A stretch of 64,000 nt of DNA from JACMLD01 sp044227095 (GCA_044227095.1 JBGAFV010000001.1:310001-374000); one strand, 5' to 3'; positions 8,475 to 18,142 are shown, counted from the first letter of the stretch. Program-made: numbers and translations. Notes: generated from the sequence alone by a model not told the origin.

Positions 8475-9248
8475 TTACTTCATATAAGTATCCCACAATT
8501 TTGCCAGGTTAGCATTAATAATAAGATCAATGCGCCTGTTTTTTGCTCTTCCTTCTTCGGTAGAATTATCAGCAACCGGGTTATACTTGCCTCTTCCGGC
8601 AGCTATTAAATTAGCAGGGTTTACATGATATTTATCACGCAATATGCGCACAATTGTATTGGCCCTTTCTGTGCTAAGCGACCAGTTGTCTGCAATACCT
8701 CTTACATGCGTTGTATCTGTGTTACCTACTACATACAACTGAATTTTTGGATTCTCGTTCATTACTTCTGCTACTACCGCCAATGCTTCTGTTCCTTCTG
8801 CACCAATTTTGCTGCTTCCTTTTGCAAACAATAATTTATCGCTTAAAGAGACATGCAGCAAACCTTCTTTGTAAGAAACTTCTGCTCCTGCTTTTTCAAA
8901 TTTTGCATATCCGTCCTCAAATTTCTTTTCTATTTTCTCCATAGATGTTCCTTCTTCTGCAAGCGCCTGTTTAAAATCTTCATTTCTTTTAAGAATAGAT
9001 TCTTTCAATTCGCGGCAACCCTGCATTTCACGACCATAAGCAAGGTTTTCGTTTTTTAATTGTGCTACCTGCTTTTCATATTCAGCTGCTTTACTTTCAT
9101 ACTCTGCAGTTTTGCTGTGAAGCTGTGTTATTTCACCATTTAGCTTTTGTATATCTGCTTCTGCTGCTTTAAGTTTTTTTCCTGTTCCGCAACTCATAAC
9201 TGTAACGCCAAGTGCAAACAATGGCGCATAGAAAATAATCTTCTTCAT
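8475..9248 (-). CDS. OmpA-family outer-membrane lipoprotein
   Basis: A 257-residue lipoprotein. The signal peptide ends at a lipobox (VMSC, Cys20). Residues about 27-110 form a coiled coil (AEADIQKLNGEITQLHSK onward), and residues about 135-250 an OmpA C-terminal peptidoglycan-binding domain, recognised by NTDTTHVRG, LSTERANTIVRIL, AAGRGKYNPVADN and EEGRAKNRRIDLII, which hold the Asp and Arg that bind diaminopimelate. It probably tethers the outer membrane to peptidoglycan (Pal/YiaD-like). The bases before its ATG (ACAATTGAATT) closely match those before the next upstream gene. Confidence 0.9.
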   Translation of the reverse strand: MKKIIFYAPLFALGVTVMSCGTGKKLKAAEADIQKLNGEITQLHSKTAEYESKAAEYEKQVAQLKNENLAYGREMQGCRELKESILKRNEDFKQALAEEGTSMEKIEKKFEDGYAKFEKAGAEVSYKEGLLHVSLSDKLLFAKGSSKIGAEGTEALAVVAEVMNENPKIQLYVVGNTDTTHVRGIADNWSLSTERANTIVRILRDKYHVNPANLIAAGRGKYNPVADNSTEEGRAKNRRIDLIINANLAKLWDTYMK

Positions 9249-9288
9249 AATTCAATTGTTTTTGTTTGATAAAAGTTGTTTAATTATT

Positions 9289-10368
9289 TTATTGTATTGG
9301 TCTGCATACGTTAAGCATATTCCGCCTGAATGAACCATCATCTTCAAGGCAACGGAAAAAATCTTCGAGGTACTTCTTTATTCCTTTTATTTCTTTTTCT
9401 GTCAATTCATTTTTATACTCATCTGCCAGCGCTAACAATTTTTCTTTCTTCGCAAGAAATTCTTTTCTTACACACTGGGCCACATCCTCAGACCGGCAAT
9501 ATCCTCTATACACACGGTCTCTTACACTTTCTGTTGAAAGTGTTTCATCTCCAACCTGTGACACCACTGCGTAAGGTGCATCTACCAAACCAGACATATC
9601 AAAATCATAAGGCATCGACACATAGCCTGTTTTTGGAATTTTTATCAGTTTTGTATTATGCTGATGTGTGCTTGACAGATCTGTATTAGAAATCATGTAC
9701 TGGAAAAATCCAAAACGTAAAATACAAGTATCCTGCAAAGCAGCAGGAGAAATCCTCATCGTCTCCATAGCTTCTCCGTGAAATCTCTTTGCCGTTTTTT
9801 CAAGATCTTCAATAAGAATACCTTTTAATGCAAACTGTTTTTCTTTTTTTCCACGCTTCTCTTTAAAATCAATATTCACCAAACGTGTTTTAAAGTAATA
9901 AGGCGAAATAAGTTCGTAAAGTTTATAGCAAAGTAGCTCTCGTATAATAAGCGCATTACTTTCTGAGCGATTGTAACAGGGTACAACAAGTTTTAATTTT
10001 TTTGTTCCTTCAAAGCAACTGCCTTTTGTATTTTTTCCTTCCATCTTAACCCATAGCGGTGGAAAATAACATTCACTCAACCTGAAATTGCCTCGGCTTT
10101 TCAATTTCACTTTTATAGAATCATACGTGGTGCCTGTTGTTTTGTAATAAAGTCTATGAGGAAGATATACTGAATCTTTCTTGGTTTTGGCTACAGTCCT
10201 TATATCAATGTGCAGGCCAATGTCCAACGGCTGCTGATTGTCGAAAAGTGGATCTTTCGCTTTCTGTGCAGTTGCAGTTGCAATAAAGCAGAGTAATGAA
10301 ATACAGGTGGCAGAAAGCATTTTAAAAGCTTTCGCCCAGTAGTGCATACAACAAAATATCGCTCTCAT
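9289..10368 (-). CDS. Exported CotH-kinase-like protein
   Basis: A 359-residue protein with a signal peptide (ISLLCFIATATAQ, ending about residue 35). The order of motifs resembles the CotH kinase-like family: KVKLKSRGNFR and KKLKLVVPC in the N-terminal lobe, then YMISNTDLSSTHQHNTKL and MPYDFDMSGLVDAPYA, which fits the catalytic N-x-D and D-x-D positions of CotH. Spore-coat CotH phosphorylates secreted proteins; an activity here is inferred from motifs only. The ATG at 10368 is favoured because its leader matches that of the neighbouring OmpA-like gene; internal ATGs at 10347 or 10320 would also leave a signal peptide. Confidence 0.55.
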   Translation of the reverse strand: MRAIFCCMHYWAKAFKMLSATCISLLCFIATATAQKAKDPLFDNQQPLDIGLHIDIRTVAKTKKDSVYLPHRLYYKTTGTTYDSIKVKLKSRGNFRLSECYFPPLWVKMEGKNTKGSCFEGTKKLKLVVPCYNRSESNALIIRELLCYKLYELISPYYFKTRLVNIDFKEKRGKKEKQFALKGILIEDLEKTAKRFHGEAMETMRISPAALQDTCILRFGFFQYMISNTDLSSTHQHNTKLIKIPKTGYVSMPYDFDMSGLVDAPYAVVSQVGDETLSTESVRDRVYRGYCRSEDVAQCVRKEFLAKKEKLLALADEYKNELTEKEIKGIKKYLEDFFRCLEDDGSFRRNMLNVCRPIQ

Positions 10369-10406
10369 AATTCAGTTGTTTTCATTACAAAATGATGGTT
10401 GTTTAA

Positions 10407-11207
10407 TTAATGTTTATCCTTTTTCTTCTTTTTAATAACAGCAACAATTGGCGTTTCAACTGGCCTGTCTATCCATCCTGCAAAACTAAAATCATCAAGG
10501 CGGATAGCATCTGCAGTTTCCCGCTCAAAAAAATACTCAAGCAGTTCTTGTGTATTATACAATGAGATTAAGATAAAAGATTTGAAAAGGCCCATAGCAA
10601 TAACATACCACAATTGCACATCGAAGCCCGTTTTATTAAGCAATGAAGCCGGATAAAAAATTGCAAAAAAGTAAATAGCAATCAGGATAAGGCCACGTAT
10701 TCCCGAAGGTGTATGATGGTTCTTGATAGCCGATAAAAGCTCAAGCTCTTTATTTACACGCTGCAAAAAGAATAAAACTTTTGAGGAGAAACTGGCTTGT
10801 AGTTCCTCATTGTTTGTTCTTACAAATTTTACTATTGCTTCAGAAGAACGCCGAACAGTTATAAAATCAGATTTGGGTACGGATAAATATGCTGTCAAAT
10901 TATCTGACAGTGTTATTAAAATAACTTCCAGTTCTCTTTTTTTATCAGCGGTTATATTGCGGTTTTCAAAAGAATAAAATAAAGACATGATTGAAGCTTT
11001 TAAACTGCTAAGGCTTTGCAGTGCACGTTCACGTCTTTTAAAAGCCAATTTCATTGTGAGTGTTAATGGAAACGCAATGATAAGTCCCAGTATCAGGAAA
11101 TCTATATATAGCCTGAACTGAAAGTACCACGACAAGCAGGCGCTTGCCGTAGAAAGGAACACAACTATTAATGTTTGCCTGTTAAAAACAGGCAGGTACT
11201 TTTTCAT
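10407..11207 (-). CDS. Membrane protein of unknown function
   Basis: A 266-residue protein that I do not recognise. It has two hydrophobic helices near the N-terminus (about 12-28 and 34-50), a soluble helical stretch (55-165), then two more helices (about 170-190 and 198-216) and a basic tail ending KKKKKDKH. This two-plus-two topology with a cytoplasmic middle is reminiscent of bestrophin-like and DUF4239 channels, but no specific motif supports that. It lies in the same direction as the OmpA-like and CotH-like genes, 38 bases upstream of the latter, so they may be co-transcribed. Confidence 0.6.
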   Translation of the reverse strand: MKKYLPVFNRQTLIVVFLSTASACLSWYFQFRLYIDFLILGLIIAFPLTLTMKLAFKRRERALQSLSSLKASIMSLFYSFENRNITADKKRELEVILITLSDNLTAYLSVPKSDFITVRRSSEAIVKFVRTNNEELQASFSSKVLFFLQRVNKELELLSAIKNHHTPSGIRGLILIAIYFFAIFYPASLLNKTGFDVQLWYVIAMGLFKSFILISLYNTQELLEYFFERETADAIRLDDFSFAGWIDRPVETPIVAVIKKKKKDKH

Positions 11208-11256
11208 ACTGCTTAAAAAATATCAGTCGTTATACATAAAAATTACACTCAAAATA

Positions 11257-11994
11257 TTAAGCACTTAAAAAAGGCTTTACTATTTGCCTTCCTACCACAA
11301 AAAAAATAATTAAATAAGTTACAAGCGCCAATATAATTTTGGCGATAAGCTTTCCATTACCCTTTGCGTTAAAAAATTGATACCTGGCAACAAACATATA
11401 CACCAATACTATTGCTATAAACAGGAGCTGCGCATAAATGATTACACCTAAATATCTGCATAGTATAAAAAAGGGCATAAATAATAATTGCAATGCTGTA
11501 ATTCCGCAAAACAAAAAAACATTTGCTACAAGCATTTCAGGCAGTGCATATTTTTTCTTGTAGAAAAAAAGATAATCGCCAACACTGCATATAATGCAAA
11601 AAAAGATGTTTCTGATTGCAAAAAATTTATGCCCTATTACCGGCTTTTCAATTTCAAGTTTTCCAATTTCTACTGAAGCAAGTATGGTTGGAAGTTTTAA
11701 AAACACAAGCAGGTAAGAACACAGGCCAGCCAGTATCAGCAACATTAGAAAAGGGTTGTAGTGCGATTGTCTTTTACCTTCCAGGTATTCTCTTATTGCA
11801 TGACCAGGTCTTTTTGCGAGTTCCTTCAGCGAGAAAAAAAAGCCTTCGCCAAGGTGTAAAAAAGCATGGGGGAGATAATGAAATATCTCCTTCCATGTCA
11901 TGCGGTGAGTGCTGGCTTTCTGGCCACATATATTGCAGAACCTTCCGCTGTACCGGTTACCGCAATTTTTACATGATATATCTGTATACGTCAT
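11257..11994 (-). CDS. DUF3667 zinc-ribbon membrane protein
   Basis: A 245-residue protein. The N-terminus carries a four-cysteine zinc ribbon (CKNCGNRYSGRFCNICGQKA, residues 8-27), followed by the family segment RMTWKEIFHYLPHAFLHLGEG and RPGHAIREYLEGKR, then four or five membrane helices from residue 80 to the end. This layout defines the DUF3667 family, which is widespread in Bacteroidota and has no known function. It is 49 bases upstream of the unknown membrane protein gene on the same strand. Confidence 0.82.
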   Translation of the reverse strand: MTYTDISCKNCGNRYSGRFCNICGQKASTHRMTWKEIFHYLPHAFLHLGEGFFFSLKELAKRPGHAIREYLEGKRQSHYNPFLMLLILAGLCSYLLVFLKLPTILASVEIGKLEIEKPVIGHKFFAIRNIFFCIICSVGDYLFFYKKKYALPEMLVANVFLFCGITALQLLFMPFFILCRYLGVIIYAQLLFIAIVLVYMFVARYQFFNAKGNGKLIAKIILALVTYLIIFFVVGRQIVKPFLSA

Positions 11995-12036
11995 ACCTGT
12001 AAACCAGAAAATAATTTAGTAAAAGAGGTTGCCTGT

Positions 12037-12591
12037 TTATTTACCCGGAGGAAAACTTGCCATTATTTTTGTAACAATAACAGGAATTTCAGTATCAGCA
12101 TTTTTAAAAGGAATATCTATTTCTTTATTGCCTGTACCCTGCCATAACAACTGATTTCCTGAAGCAGCCAGTACATCTATAATAAGCGAACCATCTTTGT
12201 ACTCATAAACATTGTAGGTAGTTGATCCACCATAACCAGGGCCCCATGCATATGGACGATAGTAACCGCCATAACCATAATAATTGGTTGTAGAAGATAC
12301 TTGTTTTTTCTCTTTAACTATAGTTGTTGCGTTTACCAGCAAATCCGGATTGTTGTTGTCTTCTACAAATCCTTTCTTTATCATTTCGCCTTTAATAGCA
12401 TTTATAATCCTGTCACGGTTTAAATCACTAATGCCAGGTCCCTTGTCTGTTAATCTAAAAAAAGAAAAAGTTTTGTACTTGGAAAATTCAGCCCTTCTAT
12501 CGTAATCTGAACTAACTTTTAAAGATGAACTGCATGATGAAATAAGCATTACTGCTGAAAGCAGAAAGCAGAAGTTAATAACGTGTTTCAT
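12037..12591 (-). CDS. DUF4136 lipoprotein
   Basis: A 184-residue lipoprotein with the lipobox LISSC (Cys20). The mature part matches the DUF4136 pattern: VSSDYDRRAEFSKYKTFSF near the N-terminus, LNRDRIINAIKGEMIKKGF, a Gly/Tyr-rich loop (YYGYGGYYRPYAWGPGYGG region) and WQGTGNKEI near the end. The family is exported and of unknown function. It is followed on the same strand by the DUF3667 gene. Confidence 0.85.
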   Translation of the reverse strand: MKHVINFCFLLSAVMLISSCSSSLKVSSDYDRRAEFSKYKTFSFFRLTDKGPGISDLNRDRIINAIKGEMIKKGFVEDNNNPDLLVNATTIVKEKKQVSSTTNYYGYGGYYRPYAWGPGYGGSTTYNVYEYKDGSLIIDVLAASGNQLLWQGTGNKEIDIPFKNADTEIPVIVTKIMASFPPGK

Positions 12592-12661
12592 TTTTATTGA
12601 GTTTTTGATTTTCTATGGTTTGCTTTTACGTAACCTTTTGTTGCGTAATTGCGTTTAGTAA

Positions 12662-13429
12662 TTATAAATTAAACCTAAATTTTATTGCCGGGCCAAATGT
12701 GTCTACGTTGTACAAAAATCTTTCCGTGCCTGATCCTTTATCGTAATTAACACCTATAAAGCGGTACCCAAGGCCAATGTCTAATAATTTTGATACGCGG
12801 TAATTTCCATCCAGTTGTGCCTGCCAGCAGAATTTTGAACCAATTCCGAAACCGCCAATATCTGTTCGCAATTGCGCTGACAGCCTTCCTTTAGAAGGAA
12901 TTTTTATCCGCGTAACAAGTATTGGATCAACCCATGTTTTTGTACCAGAATACACTTTATTGGTTGTTTGCCCACCCACACCACTATTAACATTAATATT
13001 CAATCCGGCATTAAGACTGTTCAACCTTAAGCCAGCACCCAATTCCAGCCACGGTATAACTTTGCGCATTCCCGCTACTTCCCACGCCAGTTGTTTTGAT
13101 GTAGCTTCACCATAATTAACAAGCTTATTGCCTTCTACATTTTTTTTGAGGTTCATATAAAGTACATCGCTTGAAAATGCCCATTTATCATTGTATGCCT
13201 CAAAGTAAAGCATGGCACCAATTTTTAAATGACTGAATACATCTCCGGGGTTTGCTTTAACATCTGCATCCGGAAGATCAGATAAACCAACAGTTCCATT
13301 TAAGTTTGGAAACATTATATAAGGCTGAAGCGTATATTTCCATTTACCGTCCTTGTTCTGGGCTAAACATTTACCAGCTAAAATTGTGAACACTGATAGA
13401 ATAATTAGAGATTGAAATAACTGCCGCAT
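12662..13429 (-). CDS. Outer-membrane beta-barrel protein, function unknown
   Basis: A 255-residue protein with a signal peptide (ending at CLAQN). Alternating hydrophobic strands (WKYTLQPYIMFP, KIGAMLYFEAYND, WAFSSDVLYMNL, WLELGAGLRLNSL, GRLSAQLRTDIGGFGI, DIGLGYRFIGVNYD) and a C-terminal residue pattern ending in IKFRFNL indicate a small barrel inserted by the Bam machinery. No substrate or binding partner can be inferred. Confidence 0.68.
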   Translation of the reverse strand: MRQLFQSLIILSVFTILAGKCLAQNKDGKWKYTLQPYIMFPNLNGTVGLSDLPDADVKANPGDVFSHLKIGAMLYFEAYNDKWAFSSDVLYMNLKKNVEGNKLVNYGEATSKQLAWEVAGMRKVIPWLELGAGLRLNSLNAGLNINVNSGVGGQTTNKVYSGTKTWVDPILVTRIKIPSKGRLSAQLRTDIGGFGIGSKFCWQAQLDGNYRVSKLLDIGLGYRFIGVNYDKGSGTERFLYNVDTFGPAIKFRFNL

Positions 13430-13497
13430 GATTTTTTTTACTTGTGTTATTAGAATAAATGTTCCTGAAAACTCTTTAAATAATTTTTTAAAAAATA

Positions 13498-15228
13498 TTA
13501 ATCATTCTCTTTTCCGGGAGAAAAACTTTTTTGATATAATGAATCGTAATGGCCGTGATGATCATATACATTGTTTTGCTTTGCATAATCATTCCAGTCT
13601 TTTATCAAATTGTTTTTAACATCGGGAAACTGTGCAGAGAGATCATTTGTTTCTACAGGATCTTTGCTAAGATCAAATAGCTGCCATTGTCCGGTACCAA
13701 AAGGTTTTGGTAATCTCAAAATCTTCCAGTTTCCTTTTATAAAAGCTTTCATTTCAAAAAGTTCGTAACCCATTCCGTCGTTCTGATGAATTGTTGCAGA
13801 ATCTCCACGCAGTACTGGTGTTATAGATTTACCAATAAGCGGATGAATGCTGTTTCCTTTTTTATTTTGCTGAGGATAAGCTGCTCCAGCAAGGTCAAGA
13901 ACAGTAGGCATAATATCAGTAACATGAACAAAGCCCTGGTTCCATTGTCCGGCTTCTTTAGTCTGTCCAGGCATTTTAACAATCAAAGGTGCTTTTATTC
14001 CACCTTCTGTAACAAATGTTTTAAACATTCTGAATGGTGAAGAAGCAGCTTGTGCCCAACCTGGCCCCATTTCTACATAAGAACTTTTCAAACCACGGTT
14101 TTCCATATCATTTTTAAATGTGTTGAGGTATTTATGATCTGCATTTCCCGGGTAAGTTGTAGCAAGAGCCCCATTTGCACCATTGTCACTCATAAAAATG
14201 ATCATTGTATTATCGTACATGCCTTCTTTCTTCAGATAATCAATTATACGGCCGATGCTCATGTCCATATAATCAATCATTGCTGCATACACTTCCATGT
14301 CACGGGCAAATTCTGCCCTCATTTCTTTAGGTAATTTTTCCCATTTAGGTATTGCAGGGTTGGGCACGCCTTTTACATCTTTTGGTATAATGCCTAACGC
14401 TTTTAAATTATCTACTCTTATTGTTCTGAGAGAATCCCAGCCCATGCCAAATTTTCCTTTATACTTTTCAATATATTCTTTGGGCGCCTGTAGCGGATCA
14501 TGGGCAGCTGTATAAGATTGAAAGGCAAAAAATGGTTTTTTATCTGCTTTATTCCTGTCAATAAACTGTATCATTGAGTCAGTATAATTCCTGGAAGAAT
14601 AAAAATCTTCTGGCAGTTCAATCTGTTTTCCATTTCTTGTATAGTCCATATGCTGCAATGGAGATAACGCCCTCTTATCATTGAAATGACTTCCACCACC
14701 AGTACCCAGAATAAATGTTTCTTCAAAACCACGATCATATGGATCATGGCCTTGGCCTTCACCAAGGTGCCATTTGCCTACCATATAAGTATGATAGCCA
14801 TTCTCACGCAAAACTTCTGGTATGGTTACTACCTGCTCGCTTAATGAAGCTGAATAACCAGGCAGATGCTGCTCATGCAATGCAGGGTAATCCATCTCAC
14901 TCATAATTCCTACACCAGCAACGTGGTTATCATTACCTGTTAGCAAGCAAGAACGGGTGGGTGAACATGTTGGCAACACATGAAAGTTTGAAAATGAAAC
15001 ACCTTCCTTTGAAAGTTTTGTAAGTACAGGCGTTTCTATATTACTGCCAAACGGAGCAATATCGCTGAACCCCAAATCGTCGCCAACAATAAGCAATACG
15101 TTGGGCTTTGCAACTGTTTTTTCCTCTTCTTTTGCTTTTGGTTCGCTATTGTTGCAGGAAGAAAAAACAATTGCAGCCGTAACCATTAATATAAACGGGT
15201 TTTTCATTTTTAAGTTTAGTGCATTCAT
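13498..15228 (-). CDS. Sulfatase (arylsulfatase family S1), lipoprotein
   Basis: A formylglycine-dependent sulfatase of about 576 residues from the ATG at 15228; an ATG at 15258 is in frame and abuts the stop of the upstream gene, so the start is uncertain. The signal peptide ends in a lipobox (FSSC), and PNVLLIVGDDLGFSDI supplies the metal-binding aspartates. The catalytic motif CSPTRSCLLTG has the C-x-P-x-R pattern needed for conversion of Cys to formylglycine. GKWHLGEG and FMSDNGANG are further family signatures. The closest named type is choline-sulfatase/arylsulfatase A-like. No sulfatase-maturing enzyme gene is nearby. Confidence 0.88.
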   Translation of the reverse strand: MNALNLKMKNPFILMVTAAIVFSSCNNSEPKAKEEEKTVAKPNVLLIVGDDLGFSDIAPFGSNIETPVLTKLSKEGVSFSNFHVLPTCSPTRSCLLTGNDNHVAGVGIMSEMDYPALHEQHLPGYSASLSEQVVTIPEVLRENGYHTYMVGKWHLGEGQGHDPYDRGFEETFILGTGGGSHFNDKRALSPLQHMDYTRNGKQIELPEDFYSSRNYTDSMIQFIDRNKADKKPFFAFQSYTAAHDPLQAPKEYIEKYKGKFGMGWDSLRTIRVDNLKALGIIPKDVKGVPNPAIPKWEKLPKEMRAEFARDMEVYAAMIDYMDMSIGRIIDYLKKEGMYDNTMIIFMSDNGANGALATTYPGNADHKYLNTFKNDMENRGLKSSYVEMGPGWAQAASSPFRMFKTFVTEGGIKAPLIVKMPGQTKEAGQWNQGFVHVTDIMPTVLDLAGAAYPQQNKKGNSIHPLIGKSITPVLRGDSATIHQNDGMGYELFEMKAFIKGNWKILRLPKPFGTGQWQLFDLSKDPVETNDLSAQFPDVKNNLIKDWNDYAKQNNVYDHHGHYDSLYQKSFSPGKEND

Positions 15229-15258
15229 TTTATTAAGTTTTTTAAAAATCGCAATCAT

Positions 15259-16071
15259 TTATTTTTTATCAGTTTCAATTAATACTACTTCATACATATT
15301 TTTTCCATCTTTTTGAATTGGCTGATAATAAGTCTCTCCCACTTTTACATAAGTAACATCGCCAATCTTTTCTTCTTTTCCACCTTCTGGCAGGTTTTCA
15401 ACTACGGTACCAGATACCGGCGCCACTACCTTGTACCCCTTGTCTGATTTTTCATAATAAGTGCCGCCATAATAATAATTGTTGGTTGTTTCGTTTACAA
15501 CAACGGTTTGCGTATTAGGAGGCAATGTGGTTACAGTGGCACCAATAGGCGCAGATACTACTGTATAACCTCCTGTAGTTGCTACATAATACACCCCCTG
15601 ATCGTAATGATATTGCTGATTTTGCACACTAATAATGATGGCAGTAGTAGCCATAGTAGCTACAAAAAATCCCCAAGGGTGATAAACAGGCCCCCAATGG
15701 TAAGGGTGGTAAGGATGATAATAGTACGGATGAAAACAATAATAGCGATGGCCCCCGTACACATAAGGAGGACGCACATAAACATGTGTACTGCGTACAA
15801 CAACAGTATTGTGGCTGTTATTGATGTGTACGTTTTTGCTGTTGTTTACATTAACGTTTACATTCGTTTTGCTATTATTAATGTTCACATTGTTGTTATT
15901 GCCAACATTATTACGGTTTACATTATTAGTTGAAGGACTATTTCTATTCCTGTTTTGTGTTGAAGTATTTTTCTTTTTCTGCTGTCCACTAACAGTAACG
16001 GATAGTCCGGATAAAACCATCGTTAGGAAAAAGAAGATGAACCAGATATTTTTGGCCGGATTTTTTTTCAT
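15259..16071 (-). CDS. DUF6515 family exported protein with Asn-rich and His/Tyr/Pro-rich tracts
   Basis: A 270-residue exported protein (signal peptide ending about VSGQQ). Residues 33-90 are an Asn-rich low-complexity tract, residues 95-130 a His/Tyr/Pro-rich tract (YYCFHPYYYHPYHPYHWGP), then one hydrophobic helix (about 135-152) and two copies of a short beta repeat around GGYTVVSAPIGATVTTLP and GYKVVAPVSGTVVENLP, typical of DUF6515. The beta repeats look like surface-anchored SH3-like units. Function unknown; the His-rich part could bind metal. It ends exactly where the sulfatase's longest reading frame begins. Confidence 0.7.
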   Translation of the reverse strand: MKKNPAKNIWFIFFFLTMVLSGLSVTVSGQQKKKNTSTQNRNRNSPSTNNVNRNNVGNNNNVNINNSKTNVNVNVNNSKNVHINNSHNTVVVRSTHVYVRPPYVYGGHRYYCFHPYYYHPYHPYHWGPVYHPWGFFVATMATTAIIISVQNQQYHYDQGVYYVATTGGYTVVSAPIGATVTTLPPNTQTVVVNETTNNYYYGGTYYEKSDKGYKVVAPVSGTVVENLPEGGKEEKIGDVTYVKVGETYYQPIQKDGKNMYEVVLIETDKK

Positions 16072-16142
16072 GTAGTCTATTTTAATTATTTTGATTGTAT
16101 GGTTAGGAATATTTAAAATTTTCGTTGCTAATCATTTTGCTT

Positions 16143-16382
16143 TTATTTTTCTCTTTCCAAATACCTTAGCGCATCATCTTCCAGTTCAATACAAAGGCGC
16201 ACGTATTCCTCTTCTACCCGTGAGTCTTCCAGTTTATTCTCCCGGAATTTTTGTAAAGAATTTTTGCATTGCCAGTAATCATCGCATAAAGATTTAAAAT
16301 CTTCACTGCTGCTAAAAAGGGCAAGTATTTTGGCCCTATGCTCGGGAAACTGTTCTAGTATATTATTCAGTTCTTTATGCAT
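16143..16382 (-). CDS. Small helical hypothetical protein
   Basis: A 79-residue charged, all-helical protein (FPEHRAKILALFSSSEDF, then EEEYVRLCIELEDDALRYLE). I do not recognise a family. Codon use and the balanced charge pattern look like real coding sequence, and it is leftward like its neighbours. It is divergent from the TolB-like/TPR gene at 16514 with a 131-base gap, so the two could share a control region. Confidence 0.6.
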   Translation of the reverse strand: MHKELNNILEQFPEHRAKILALFSSSEDFKSLCDDYWQCKNSLQKFRENKLEDSRVEEEYVRLCIELEDDALRYLEREK

Positions 16383-16513
16383 TGTTTTTAGAGGAATTCC
16401 AACAAAAAATGTAATATCTTGTGCTTACCCATTAAACCCGGATGCAATATTAGATGCAACAAGTCAAGTTGTATTAGTTATTACTGTAATGTAACCGTAA
16501 AACGTACTGTAAA

Positions 16514-18112
16514 GTGGCTATAGAAAATTTCACTTCTAACCAGGTGAACGAACAGTTGGATCGCATTCTTTCAGCGGAAATTTTTCAGAATTCAAAGACT
16601 TTGACCCAATTTCTGCGTTTTGTTGTAGAAGAAACTCTACAAGGCAGGGCTCGTGATCTTAAAGAATACACCATTGCCGTAAAAGTGCTGGCAAAAAAGA
16701 GCGGGTTCAATCCCCAGGCAGACCCGGTAGTTCGCATACATGCCGGGCGCCTAAGGCGCAACCTCAACGAATACTATATTGGGGCAGGAAAAGATGATGA
16801 AATTGTTATTTCAATTCCCAAAGGAACTTATATCCCCGAATTTAATAGCCGGTCTGTCTCCGGCTCCCCTGCAATTTCTTTTAGCGATAACCATAACCAT
16901 GTTATAAGAAAAAAACCAACTATTGCAGTGCTGCCTTTTAGAAATAACAGCCCTGCTCCCGCTAACAATAATGCTGTTTTTTTTGAAGATGGTTTAAGCG
17001 ATCAATTAAGTACAGAGCTTGCACGATATTCCGAACTTTCGGTTGTTTCTTATTATTCATGCCGTAGCATTGCGGATCGTATAACTGATGTACGCGAAGC
17101 AGGGTTAGTGCTCGACGCAAAGTATATTTTAACAGGAAGTGTGCAAAGCAACGCCAAACAATTGCGTGTAAGGGTACAGATGGTAGTAAGCGAAACAAGA
17201 GAACAGCTTTGGGCTGGTTCTTATGAAAGAAAAAGTACTGTACTGGACCTTTTCGAAATACAGGATGATATTGTAACAAAAGTACTAAGCCAGGTTACCG
17301 GTTATTATGGTGCGATCTTCAGGGATATTACAAAAATTCCACCCAATACAAATATTGAGGATCTTAAGATATACGATGCTATTTTCTGGTACTATCATTT
17401 TGTAAATGAAACCAATGAAGATATTTATCATAAGGCTATTGCGGCAATGCGGCATGCAGTAGCTATCGGTCCCGAGTATGCGTTAGGTTGGGCTGTGCTG
17501 GGGGAGATTTTTGTAGCTGGTTATTTTATGGGATATAATACAGCTGGCGTAAACGATCCGTTAGCGGAAAGCATTACATGCGGAAGAAAAGCTGTAAAGT
17601 TAGATCCGCTTTGCCAGCATGGTTATCAAACACTCGGTCTTGCCTACCTGTTTTCTCAGAATAAAGCCGAAACGCTAAGAATTGTAAATGAATGGACAAA
17701 AATTAAACCTTCTGCTTCAGGCATTATGGGTGCAATGGGTTTTTTCTTAATCTGCTGCGGCGAGTATGAGCAAGGTATGAAAATGATGGACGAATCCATT
17801 CAGTTAAATCCATATTATCAATGGTGGTTTAATGGTGGCATTAGTTTTTACTATTATTACAAGGAACAGTACGAAGAGGCAATATATTGGGCAGAAAAAA
17901 TAAACATGCCGCACATTCCGTGGGAATGGCTATTTAAAACAGCAAGCCTTGCAGAACTGAATAGAATGGATGAAGCCCAAAGATGCTGCACACAAATTAA
18001 AACACATTTTCCTTTTTTGGTTGATATGATGGATGTTTATGTAAATGCATTTATGCTTGACAAAGTCCTCACCAAAAAAATAAGGGAGGCGCTAAGAAAG
18101 GCAGGAATATAA
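16514..18112 (+). CDS. TolB-like/TPR protein with an N-terminal putative DNA-binding region
   Basis: A 532-residue protein starting with GTG; an in-frame stop at 16487 excludes an earlier start. Residues 1-110 (LTQFLRFVVEETLQGRARDLK, DPVVRIHAGRLRRNLNEYY, IPKGTYIPEF) resemble the N-terminal region of proteins often annotated as winged-helix or adenylate-cyclase-like TPR proteins. Residues 135-265 form a TolB/FlgO-like domain (IAVLPFRNNS, FFEDGLSDQLSTELAR, YILTGSVQ, LWAGSYERK). Residues 290-530 are degenerate TPR-like helical repeats. There is no cyclase domain. It is probably a regulator or scaffold; direct DNA binding is an inference. Confidence 0.65.
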   Translation: MAIENFTSNQVNEQLDRILSAEIFQNSKTLTQFLRFVVEETLQGRARDLKEYTIAVKVLAKKSGFNPQADPVVRIHAGRLRRNLNEYYIGAGKDDEIVISIPKGTYIPEFNSRSVSGSPAISFSDNHNHVIRKKPTIAVLPFRNNSPAPANNNAVFFEDGLSDQLSTELARYSELSVVSYYSCRSIADRITDVREAGLVLDAKYILTGSVQSNAKQLRVRVQMVVSETREQLWAGSYERKSTVLDLFEIQDDIVTKVLSQVTGYYGAIFRDITKIPPNTNIEDLKIYDAIFWYYHFVNETNEDIYHKAIAAMRHAVAIGPEYALGWAVLGEIFVAGYFMGYNTAGVNDPLAESITCGRKAVKLDPLCQHGYQTLGLAYLFSQNKAETLRIVNEWTKIKPSASGIMGAMGFFLICCGEYEQGMKMMDESIQLNPYYQWWFNGGISFYYYYKEQYEEAIYWAEKINMPHIPWEWLFKTASLAELNRMDEAQRCCTQIKTHFPFLVDMMDVYVNAFMLDKVLTKKIREALRKAGI

Positions 18113-18142
18113 TTAGATAAGAATGGTTGTATTGCAATTATT

